Source: Sphingobacteriia bacterium (GTDB lineage Bacteria; Bacteroidota; Bacteroidia; Chitinophagales; Chitinophagaceae). Taken from it: a stretch of 7,666 bases of DNA. The position numbers were made by a program, and so were the translations under genes. Shown here in pieces: positions 1 through 7,508 of this stretch. The DNA lies in the NCBI GenBank assembly GCA_004293505.1, contig RDYY01000069.1, positions 1-7,666 of the forward strand, written 5' to 3'. Numbering within the stretch: the stretch's first letter is position 1; each line of letters opens with the position of its first letter. The notes under the pieces are model-generated. The model had not been told where the DNA came from. It did not search any database and was given only the letters and a program-made list of their open reading frames with translations.

Positions 1-1
1 G

Positions 2-1540
2 GGTTTAACCAATCCTGCAGGGGCCCAAAATGCCGACATCCTCATTCGCAATGGCCGCATCTTGGATGGAACGGGCAATTCTTGGTACCGGGCCGACCTG
101 GCCATCAAAGATGGGAAGATCCTGAAAATAGGGTCCCTCCCCCATTGGACGGCCACCACCACCATTGATGCCCAGCACCAAATGGTCAGCCCCGGTTTCA
201 TTGATGTGCATACCCACATCGAGAACGATGAAAGGCGCAATCCTTCTGCTGCCAATTTTTTGTACGATGGGGTCACCACCGTCATCACTGGCAACTGTGG
301 TCTTTCAGAAACCAATTTGGGAGATTATTTTAAGCTGATAGACAGTTTGCGGCCCGGCGTCAACGTGGCGGCGCTGATTGGGCACAATGATGTGCGCCGG
401 GCCGTGATGGGCAGGGCCATGCGGACCCCATCGGCCGCAGAACAAAAAGCCATGGAAGACTTGGTAGAGAAAGCCATGCAAGCAGGCGCAGTGGGCCTTT
501 CCACAGGCTTGATCTATATCCCCGGCACCTATGCGCAAACCCAAGAAGTAGTGGGTTTGGCCAAAATAGCAGCCAAATACCAGGGTGTGTATGCCACCCA
601 CATGCGCAACGAAAGCGACAGTGTAGTAGCAGCCATTGAAGAAGCCCTGACCATTGGCCGATTGGCACAGATTCCCGTACAGATTTCCCATTTTAAATTA
701 AGCGGTCAACAAAACTGGGGGCGGAGCAAAGAAACCCTTCCCCTCATCATCCAAGCCCGAGAAGCAGGCATGGATGTGACCATTGACCAGTATCCCTATA
801 CCGCCAGCAGTACATCCCTCAGCACCCTCTTGCCCGACTGGGTATTGGCCGATGGTCAAGACTCCATTGTGGCCCGGCTTCAAAGACCTGATGTGCGCGC
901 AGCGGCCATCGCCCACATGCTCAAAAACCTCAAGAAAAGAAAGCTCTCCCATTTCAGCTATCCCGTGGTGGCCAATTATAAATACGATACCAGCTTGAAT
1001 GGGCTCAGCATAGAAAAAGTAAACCTGCGCAAAAGCAGGCCACACAAGGCTTCTGCCGAAGCGGAAACCGTGTTGGAGATGATGGAAAAAGGTGGCGCCA
1101 GCATGGTTTTTCATGGCATGGGCGATGAAGACGTGAAAGCCATCATGCGCTATCCCTTTAACATGGTGGCCAGTGATGCCAGCATCCGTGTGTACAAAGA
1201 AGGCAATCCCCATCCCCGGGGCTATGGCACCAATGCGCGGGTCTTGGCCAAATATGTGCGCGACGAAAAAGTCATTTCTTTGGAAGAAGCCATCCGTCGC
1301 ATGACTTCTTTGCCCGCCCAAAAATTTAACCTGGTGCACAAGGGATTGTTGAAACCTGGCATGGATGCCGATGTCTTGGTCTTTGACCCAGAAAAAGTAC
1401 AAGACCGTTCCGTGTATGAAAATCCCCACCAATTCAGTGAAGGCTTTAGCACAGTGATTGTAAATGGTGTAGTGGCCATTCAAGCAGGACAACTGACCTC
1501 CAACAGAAACGGCAAAGCCTTGCGCCGAGAAAACAATTAA
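2..1540 (+). CDS. N-acyl-D-amino-acid deacylase (D-aminoacylase family), 5' partial
   Basis: Metal-dependent amidohydrolase expected to hydrolyse N-acyl-D-amino acids to a free D-amino acid and a carboxylate such as acetate. The frame is open to the left edge, so the true start lies outside the window. The TTG at 62 is internal, because the 20 codons before it read GLTNPAGAQ followed by ADILIRNGRIL, the usual family N-terminus. The AGAQ stretch looks like the end of a signal peptide, which would place the enzyme in the periplasm. Visible family landmarks are the metal motif HTH (codons from 209), the conserved metal-ligand Cys in GNCG (codon 296-298), THMRNE (near 597), ISHFKLSG (near 684), ASDAS (near 1171), HPRGYGT (near 1210) and the C-terminal block GLLKPGMDADVLVFDP. 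The 512 residues present are close to the family's full length, so little is missing. HTH is followed by IE instead of the more typical DD. Substrate specificity cannot be read from the sequence. The downstream serine hydrolase may be in the same operon. Confidence 0.9.
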   Translation, partial: GLTNPAGAQNADILIRNGRILDGTGNSWYRADLAIKDGKILKIGSLPHWTATTTIDAQHQMVSPGFIDVHTHIENDERRNPSAANFLYDGVTTVITGNCGLSETNLGDYFKLIDSLRPGVNVAALIGHNDVRRAVMGRAMRTPSAAEQKAMEDLVEKAMQAGAVGLSTGLIYIPGTYAQTQEVVGLAKIAAKYQGVYATHMRNESDSVVAAIEEALTIGRLAQIPVQISHFKLSGQQNWGRSKETLPLIIQAREAGMDVTIDQYPYTASSTSLSTLLPDWVLADGQDSIVARLQRPDVRAAAIAHMLKNLKKRKLSHFSYPVVANYKYDTSLNGLSIEKVNLRKSRPHKASAEAETVLEMMEKGGASMVFHGMGDEDVKAIMRYPFNMVASDASIRVYKEGNPHPRGYGTNARVLAKYVRDEKVISLEEAIRRMTSLPAQKFNLVHKGLLKPGMDADVLVFDPEKVQDRSVYENPHQFSEGFSTVIVNGVVAIQAGQLTSNRNGKALRRENN

Positions 1541-1593
1541 GGAATGGAAACCATTGAAGCTGAAACCCCTTCACAACTGAAAACCATTAACCT

Positions 1594-2700
1594 GTGAAAA
1601 AAAATTCTTTGCTCCTGATTTGCTTAGGAATTGTATTGAATCCCATCAGTCCTTTTGCCCAAAACAAAACAGCTGAAGCAGCTGCTTTCTTGGACTCTCT
1701 CTTTGCCCGTTCTAGTTTCAGCGGCATTGTGCAAATTTCAACAGGTGGACAAGTGTTGCTGACCAAAACCAATGGGTGGGCCAACAGAGAACAGCAAAGC
1801 CCCATTGACGCCAACACGGTTTTTGAATTGGCTTCGGTCAGCAAACAGTTTACCGCCATGGTCATCATGCAATTACAGGAAGCCGGAAAACTCCAATACG
1901 ACGATCCTGTCAGCCTTTATCTTGACCTGCCTGACTATCCTGGTATCACCATCAAGCATTTGCTGCAACACCGTTCGGGATTGCCCGATTACCAAGCCAT
2001 CATGGACCAACACTGGGACAAATCAAAAGTGGCAGGCAACGCCGATATTTTGGATTATTTGAACCGTTTCCATCCGCCTGCGCTTTTTGCACCGGGTGAA
2101 AAATATACCTACAGCAATACCGGCTATGTTTTGCTGGCCAGTATAGCAGAAAAAGCCAGTGGCAAGGACTTCATTGAGCTGGTACAAAAAAATATTTTCA
2201 CCCCCTTGAACATGAGAAGAACGGGCATCCGCACCCGCGCAGAAAAAGCCCAATTGAAAAATGTGGCCACAGGTTATACTTGGTCAGCCCAAAAAAATGC
2301 CTTTCTACCTGCTGATTCTTTCCCATCCAGCAATTACACCATTTGGTTGGGTGCCCGCAAAGGGCCCGGTCGCATCAGTTCTACCATCAACGATTTGTCC
2401 AAATGGGACCTGGCCTTGTACAAGGGTAGGGTAACGCGGCAATTGGTCACCCTCGAAAGGGCCTTCTCTCCGGCCACCAACAACAATGGAAGCTTGTCAC
2501 GCTATGGCTTTGGTTGGGACATACTGGAAGACCGCTTTGGCCAAAAAATGGTGGCCCACAATGGCGACAATCCAGGTTTCAAAACCAAAATTGTGCGTTT
2601 CTTGCTTTCACAAACCACCTTGTTGGTATTGTGCAACAATGCCAGCGAGGACTTTGATTATTTGGCCCACCGATTGGAATATCTGCTGGCGGGAAACTAA
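1594..2700 (+). CDS. Serine hydrolase, beta-lactamase class C / PBP-like (S12 fold), exported
   Basis: 368-residue secreted serine hydrolase of the beta-lactamase/penicillin-binding-protein family. The GTG at 1594 is chosen as start because it gives a textbook signal peptide: MKKN, a hydrophobic core over residues 5-19, and a PFA|Q cleavage site near residue 22. Active-site motifs are visible in order: SVSK with nucleophile Ser81 and general-base Lys84, YSN (Tyr173-Asn175), and HNG (322-324) in place of KTG. The family signature GPGRISSTINDLSKW is at 258-271. Members include D-aminopeptidases, D,D-peptidases, esterases and true class C beta-lactamases. The HNG third motif argues for a peptidase or esterase over a dedicated beta-lactamase, but the substrate is not determined. 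It starts 53 bases after the D-aminoacylase stop on the same strand, and no convincing promoter was seen between them, so co-transcription is likely. Its stop lies 3 bases from the convergent acs stop. Confidence 0.88.
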   Translation: MKKNSLLLICLGIVLNPISPFAQNKTAEAAAFLDSLFARSSFSGIVQISTGGQVLLTKTNGWANREQQSPIDANTVFELASVSKQFTAMVIMQLQEAGKLQYDDPVSLYLDLPDYPGITIKHLLQHRSGLPDYQAIMDQHWDKSKVAGNADILDYLNRFHPPALFAPGEKYTYSNTGYVLLASIAEKASGKDFIELVQKNIFTPLNMRRTGIRTRAEKAQLKNVATGYTWSAQKNAFLPADSFPSSNYTIWLGARKGPGRISSTINDLSKWDLALYKGRVTRQLVTLERAFSPATNNNGSLSRYGFGWDILEDRFGQKMVAHNGDNPGFKTKIVRFLLSQTTLLVLCNNASEDFDYLAHRLEYLLAGN

Positions 2701-2703
2701 GTC

Positions 2704-4650
2704 CTAGACCCTTCCCCGCTTGATTTCATCCACCACGCCAGGGTCCAACAAAGTAGAAGTATCTCCTAACTGATCCGTTTCACCTTCTGCAATTTTGCGC
2801 AAAATGCGGCGCATGATCTTGCCACTGCGCGTTTTGGGCAGACCACTTACAAATTGAATTTTATCGGGTTTGGCAATGGCCCCAATGATGCGGGTAACGG
2901 TTTGCAAAATGTCTTTGCGCACCAAGTCGCCACTGCCATGGGTGTCCTGGGCATGAGAACCTTGGTAAATGACATAAGCATAAATGCCCTGTCCTTTTAC
3001 TTCATGGGGATAGCCCACAACCGCACTCTCTACCACGCCAGCGTGCATGTTGATGGCGTTCTCTACTTCGGCTGTGCCTATGCGGTGGCCACTCACGTTC
3101 AGCACATCGTCCACCCGGCCGGTGATGCGGTAGTTGCCGTCTTTGTCGCGCAAAGCCCCGTCACCCGTAAAATACAAATCTGGATAAGCTGCAAAATAAT
3201 TGGTGCGACAACGTTGGTGGTCCCCATAAGTGGTGCGCAAGATCGCAGGCCAAGGTGCTGCGATGCAAAGGTTTCCGGATACGGTTTCTTCGCCCTGGGC
3301 CACCACTTCTTTTCCATTTTCATCCACCAACAACAGTTTTACGCCAGGCATGGGCAAAGTGGCCCAGCCAGGTTTGGCTGGTGTGATGCCGGCCAAATTG
3401 CTGATCAAGCAACCTCCTGTTTCCGTTTGCCACCAAGTGTCTACAATGGGACATTTCCCTTTGCCAATGTGTTGGTCATACCAATGCCAAGCTTCTTCAT
3501 TGATGGGCTCTCCCACCGTGCCCAACACTTTCAAAGAAGAAAGATTTTTTCCTTGCACAGGCCCCAGCCCAAATCCCATCAGGCTACGGATGGCCGTGGG
3601 CGCCGTGTACAAAATATTGACTTTGTATTTGTCCACAATGTCCCAAAAACGTCCCGCATCTGGAAAAGTAGGAACCCCTTCAAACAGCAAAGACGTGGCT
3701 CCTGCACTCAAAGGACCATAAACAATGTAACTGTGTCCTGTGATCCATCCAATGTCGGCCGTGCAAAAATGAACCCAACCGGGTTGGTACTGGAACACGT
3801 TCACAAAAGTGTAGTGGGTGTACAACAGGTAACCCGCCACCGTGTGCACCACGCCCTTGGGCTTGCCTGTGCTGCCAGACGTATACAAAATAAACAAGGG
3901 ATCTTCTGCGTCCATGGGTTCGGCTGGAAAATCGGTCAGGCCCATTTCTTCTACCCTTTGCATTTCATCTTCCCACCACAGATCACGGCCCTTGAGCATG
4001 GAAACCGGCGTGCGCGTGCGGGTACAGACAATCACTTTTTCTACTACGTGGTTGCCAATCAAGGCATCGTCAATAACGGATTTCAACGGAATGTCTTTGG
4101 CCCCGCGGTAAGCCCCATCACAGGTAATGATAAACGTGGCTTGGGCATCGTAAAGGCGATCGGCAATGCTTTGTGCACTAAAGCCCCCAAAGACCACACT
4201 GTGGATGGCCCCAATGCGGGCACAAGCCAAAACAGCAATGGCCAATTCGGGAATCATGCCCATGTAAATACAGACCCTGTCACCTTTTTGTACCCCATTG
4301 TTTTTGAGCACATGGGCAAACTGACAAACCTTTTCATATAATTTCTTATAGGTCAAGAGACGTCCCGCTTCGTCTGGTGCATTGGGCTCCCAGAGCAATG
4401 CCGGGTGGTGGGCTTTATCGGCCAAGTGTCGGTCCAATAAATTTTCAGTGATGTTCAACTGTGCCCCCTTGAACCATTCCACTTTGGGCTCGGAAAAATT
4501 CCAATTCAATTCAGCACCAGGTGTCCATTTTTTGTGCCAGTGAAAATGTTCCGCAATGTGGGCCCAGAACTGGGCTGGATTTTCCATGCTTTGTTGGTAA
4601 GCATCCTGGTATTCTGACAGGCTGCTGATCTGGTAAGGATAGGCTTTCAT
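2704..4650 (-). CDS. acs: Acetate--CoA ligase (acetyl-CoA synthetase, AMP-forming)
   Basis: Cytoplasmic enzyme that activates acetate with ATP to acetyl-AMP and then forms acetyl-CoA, feeding the TCA/glyoxylate cycles and biosynthesis. The 648 residues match the usual length of about 650. Visible family motifs are the N-terminal WFKGAQLNITENLLDRHL block (59-76), SVVFGGFSAQS (151-161), the adenylation P-loop TSGSTGKPKG (257-266) and VDTWWQTETGG (403-413). In the last of these, Trp407 aligns with the Trp that limits the acyl pocket to acetate. The TGD and GRVDDVLNVSGHRIGT hinge block (495-525) and PKTRSGKIMRR (605-615) follow. Lys611 in that last motif is the catalytic lysine that is the target of acetyl-lysine inactivation in well-studied Acs enzymes. 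The start ATG fits the family N-terminus. A candidate promoter lies in the divergent region upstream. All key residues are present, so the gene should be functional. Confidence 0.97.
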   Translation of the reverse strand: MKAYPYQISSLSEYQDAYQQSMENPAQFWAHIAEHFHWHKKWTPGAELNWNFSEPKVEWFKGAQLNITENLLDRHLADKAHHPALLWEPNAPDEAGRLLTYKKLYEKVCQFAHVLKNNGVQKGDRVCIYMGMIPELAIAVLACARIGAIHSVVFGGFSAQSIADRLYDAQATFIITCDGAYRGAKDIPLKSVIDDALIGNHVVEKVIVCTRTRTPVSMLKGRDLWWEDEMQRVEEMGLTDFPAEPMDAEDPLFILYTSGSTGKPKGVVHTVAGYLLYTHYTFVNVFQYQPGWVHFCTADIGWITGHSYIVYGPLSAGATSLLFEGVPTFPDAGRFWDIVDKYKVNILYTAPTAIRSLMGFGLGPVQGKNLSSLKVLGTVGEPINEEAWHWYDQHIGKGKCPIVDTWWQTETGGCLISNLAGITPAKPGWATLPMPGVKLLLVDENGKEVVAQGEETVSGNLCIAAPWPAILRTTYGDHQRCRTNYFAAYPDLYFTGDGALRDKDGNYRITGRVDDVLNVSGHRIGTAEVENAINMHAGVVESAVVGYPHEVKGQGIYAYVIYQGSHAQDTHGSGDLVRKDILQTVTRIIGAIAKPDKIQFVSGLPKTRSGKIMRRILRKIAEGETDQLGDTSTLLDPGVVDEIKRGRV

Positions 4651-4691
4651 GTAGCAAGGCTTGAGGCCTAAAGTTAAGTTAAAGCAGGCTT

Positions 4692-4725
4692 GAAAAATAG
4701 GTGGCCAGTGGATTCAAGGACCAAA
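4692..4725 (-). promoter_or_regulatory. Candidate Bacteroidota-type promoter for acs
   Basis: On the minus strand, TATTTTTC (plus positions 4692-4699) resembles the -7 consensus TAnnTTTG with one mismatch. A TTTG (plus positions 4722-4725) lies 22 bases upstream, within the range known for Bacteroidota sigma-A promoters. This would start transcription about 35 bases before the acs ATG. It is a pattern match only, and short AT-rich matches occur by chance. Confidence 0.35.
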
Positions 4726-4740
4726 ACAAATTTGAATGAT

Positions 4741-4748
4741 TACCTTTA
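4741..4748 (+). promoter_or_regulatory. Weak -7-like element upstream of the ABC ATPase gene
   Basis: TACCTTTA differs from TAnnTTTG only at the last base and would give a leader of roughly 10 bases before the ATG at 4764. No TTG lies at the expected distance upstream (the nearest is at 4732-4734, too close), so the support is weak. The 113-base divergent gap must nevertheless contain some promoter for this gene, because acs upstream is on the opposite strand. Confidence 0.25.
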
Positions 4749-4763
4749 TACCCTCTTCATTCT

Positions 4764-5483
4764 ATGTCGATACGCGTTTCTCAATTGGTCAAATCTTTTG
4801 GCACCCAAACTGCGGTGAACCAAGTCAGTTTTAGCCTTTCACCCGGCGAGATTGTGGGTTTTTTGGGACCCAATGGGGCCGGCAAAAGCACCACTTTAAA
4901 AATGATCACCGGCCTCTTGCAACCCGATGCAGGCGAAGTGTGGATTGGCGGAGAAAACATGGCATCCCATGCTTTGTCTTGTCGCCAACAATTGGGTTAT
5001 TTGGCCGAGTCCAATGCCTTGTACACAGATTGGTACGTAAAAGAATACCTGGAATGGTCCTTGCAAATGCAGGCCAGCATTGGGTTTCGCCAAACCCCTT
5101 TTACTGTGGCACAAATGGTAGAGCGCTTGGGTTTGGGGCCAGAGCAACACAAAAAAATTGGCCAACTGTCCAAAGGGTATCGGCAACGCGTGGGCTTGGC
5201 TGCAGCCCTGGTCCACAACCCATCTGTCTTGGTCTTGGACGAACCAACTACAGGTTTGGACCCCAACCAATTGGTGGACATTCGCAGCCTGATCCGTGAA
5301 TGGGCCAGCGACAAAACGGTTCTTTTTTCCAGTCACCTCTTGCCCGAAGTAGAAGCCATTTGCCAAAGGGTGTTGATTTTACACCAAGGCATTTTAAGGG
5401 CCGATGAAAACCTCTCCACCCTCTCCCAGCAAAAGGGTTTGGCGGCTGTTTTTGCTGCCCTCACCCAAGGGGTTCCGGCTTAA
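4764..5483 (+). CDS. ABC transporter ATP-binding protein, GldA-like
   Basis: 239-residue nucleotide-binding subunit of an ABC-2-type exporter. It shows Walker A GPNGAGKST (35-43), the signature LSKGYRQR (135-142), Walker B VLVLDE with catalytic Glu160, the D-loop GLDP (164-167), and the switch His191 in SSH. The Q-loop position carries Glu82 (GYLAES) in place of Gln, as in many ABC-2/GldA ATPases. The block HKKIGQLSKGYRQR through TTGLDPNQLVDIR (129-174) is very close to GldA, the ATPase tied to gliding motility and type IX secretion in Bacteroidota. However, the protein ends soon after the ATPase core (LAAVFAALTQG), while typical GldA is around 300 residues, so a general ABC-2 ATPase is an alternative. 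No permease gene accompanies it here. It is transcribed divergently from acs and ends 52 bases before eno. Confidence 0.85.
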   Translation: MSIRVSQLVKSFGTQTAVNQVSFSLSPGEIVGFLGPNGAGKSTTLKMITGLLQPDAGEVWIGGENMASHALSCRQQLGYLAESNALYTDWYVKEYLEWSLQMQASIGFRQTPFTVAQMVERLGLGPEQHKKIGQLSKGYRQRVGLAAALVHNPSVLVLDEPTTGLDPNQLVDIRSLIREWASDKTVLFSSHLLPEVEAICQRVLILHQGILRADENLSTLSQQKGLAAVFAALTQGVPA

Positions 5484-5503
5484 AGCCAGAGTGCTTATCT
5501 TCG
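5473..5503 (+). promoter_or_regulatory. Candidate eno promoter
   Basis: TATCTTCG at 5496-5503 matches the Bacteroidota -7 element TAnnTTTG at all but one fixed position. A weak -33 match, TTC at 5473-5475, lies 20 bases upstream inside the end of the ABC ATPase gene. The predicted leader of about 25 bases is A-rich just before the ATG (TTAAAACAAAACC), as is usual for highly expressed Bacteroidota genes that lack a Shine-Dalgarno sequence. This would let eno be transcribed independently of the ATPase gene. Confidence 0.4.
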
Positions 5504-5520
5504 GGGCAGGCAATCATTAA

Positions 5521-6825
<1,305 letters not shown>

Positions 6826-6829
6826 GCTG

Positions 6830-6843
6830 TACACAGTTGTGTA
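6830..6843. repeat. Perfect 6-bp inverted repeat after eno
   Basis: TACACAGTTGTGTA consists of TACACA and its reverse complement around a 2-base centre. It starts 5 bases after the eno stop and is followed by an A7 run. The centre is too short for a stable RNA hairpin at full pairing. It could be a protein-binding palindrome or chance. Confidence 0.5.
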
Positions 6844-6854
6844 AAAAAATCAAC

Positions 6855-6895
6855 AGGGCGGTTAAGGGTAAGATTGTACTTTTAACCGCCCTTTT
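6855..6895 (+). terminator. Rho-independent terminator after eno, abutting the next start codon
   Basis: The arms GGGCGGTTAA (6856-6865) and TTAACCGCCC (6882-6891) are perfectly complementary. The pairing extends outward by one A-T pair (6855/6892) and inward through two G-U and three Watson-Crick pairs (6866-6870 with 6877-6881). This gives a 16-bp stem closed by the hexaloop AGATTG. A TTTT tract follows (6892-6895). It sits 30 bases after the eno stop, which is typical for a terminator, but its T-tract ends 2 bases before the ATG at 6898. Leaky termination, or a role in controlling the downstream gene, is therefore possible. Confidence 0.75.
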
Positions 6896-6897
6896 AC

Positions 6898-7209
6898 ATG
6901 AAAAAAATTTTTCAATTCCTCACCAACAAGTATTTCCTGGCCACGGTTTTTTTCCTGGTCTGGATCCTGTTTTTTGACCAAAGGGATTTTTTTCAGCAAC
7001 GCGAAAGACAAGCAGAATTACAAAAGCTGGAGACCAAAAAAGCTTATTACCAAGCCGAGATCCAAAAGACCCAAGCAGAACTGGACGCCCTACAAAACAA
7101 TCCCGAAACACGTGAAAAATATGCCCGTGAAAAATACGGGATGAAAAAAGAGGGGGAAGACATTTTTCTGGTAGAAGATTCCAGCCAAAAAGCACCTGCT
7201 ACAAAATAA
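6898..7209 (+). CDS. FtsB/DivIC-family septum formation initiator
   Basis: 103-residue bitopic inner-membrane protein of the FtsB/DivIC family, which works with FtsL and FtsQ/DivIB in the divisome to activate septal wall synthesis. It has a short basic N-terminus (MKK), one hydrophobic segment at about residues 12-26 (YFLATVFFLVWILFF), and then a charged Gln/Glu/Lys-rich region (about 30-67) expected to form a coiled coil. The conserved motif REKYAREKYGMKKEGEDIF is at 72-90. The hydrophilic tail ends SSQKAPATK. A septum-formation gene just downstream of eno is, to my recollection, a common Bacteroidota arrangement. No promoter of its own is evident. The terminator hairpin ends 2 bases before the start, so expression may depend on read-through. 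Family assignment is firm, but whether it is FtsB or DivIC proper is not resolved. Confidence 0.85.
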   Translation: MKKIFQFLTNKYFLATVFFLVWILFFDQRDFFQQRERQAELQKLETKKAYYQAEIQKTQAELDALQNNPETREKYAREKYGMKKEGEDIFLVEDSSQKAPATK

Positions 7210-7248
7210 AAAAAAGAACCGTACCGTAGCCTCGAGAACAGCCATTAC

Positions 7249-7470
7249 ATGAAAAAAATAACCGAGGAGGAGCTGATTATGTACGTGTACAACGATTGTT
7301 CTCAGGCTTTGCACAAAGCCATAGATAAAGCCATTCAAGAAGACATTGAACTGAAAGACAAATTAGAGACCATCCGGCGATCTGTGGCCCAATTGGACAA
7401 GCTCCAACTTAAATCTCCTTCTCAGCAATCCATCAAAGCCATTTTGGCCTACGCCAAAAGCAACAAATAA
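7249..7470 (+). CDS. Small acidic/helical protein of unknown function, anti-sigma-N-terminus-like
   Basis: 73-residue protein starting MKKITEEELIMYVYND, with mostly charged helical sequence and the tail SIKAILAYAKSNK. There is no signal peptide, membrane segment or repeat, and only one Cys (17), so it lacks the zinc-binding CxxC/HxxxC pattern. The opening 'ITEEELIMYVYND' followed by 'AIDKAIQEDIELKDKLE' resembles the N-terminal part of Bacteroidota anti-sigma factors and small uncharacterised proteins of that phylum (recollection, not tested). It starts 39 bases after the FtsB-like gene and ends 38 bases before nth on the same strand, so it is probably part of the same transcript. Coding is supported by tight packing, codon use like its neighbours and the start context CATTACATG, which resembles the TTTACATG at the FtsB-like start. 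The function is unknown. Confidence 0.7.
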   Translation: MKKITEEELIMYVYNDCSQALHKAIDKAIQEDIELKDKLETIRRSVAQLDKLQLKSPSQQSIKAILAYAKSNK

Positions 7471-7482
7471 GCCTTTGGCTCC

Positions 7483-7504
7483 AGGCCCTCCCCGGCCTAA
7501 TTTT
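7483..7504 (+). terminator. Weak hairpin plus T-tract before nth
   Basis: AGGCC (7483-7487) and GGCCT (7494-7498) form a 5-bp GC-rich stem with the loop CTCCCC. AA and TTTT (7501-7504) follow. The stem is short and lies only 4 bases before the nth ATG, so any termination is probably weak or absent. Confidence 0.25.
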
Positions 7505-7508
7505 GCGC

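Noticed and set aside
62..64. TTG as the start of the D-aminoacylase
   Set aside because: The same frame continues upstream to the window edge and encodes the conserved ADILIRNGRI segment of the family, so the start is outside the window.
698..1492. A 264-codon open frame antisense to the D-aminoacylase gene
   Set aside because: It is fully covered by a gene with clear family motifs. The predicted product is His/Gly/Phe-rich without recognisable features and has no upstream signals.
1541..1593. A promoter between the acylase and hydrolase genes
   Set aside because: No TAnnTTTG-like element with a properly spaced TTG was found, so co-transcription is the simpler reading.
1594..2700. A true class C beta-lactamase (resistance gene)
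   Set aside because: The third active-site motif is HNG where class C beta-lactamases have KTG, and the sequence fits the broad S12 hydrolase group better.
2854..4341. A 495-codon open frame antisense to acs on the plus strand
   Set aside because: It lies entirely within acs, which has every family motif. Its protein is rich in His, Gln and Asn, low in complexity and shows no domain, as expected for a mirror of a biased coding sequence.
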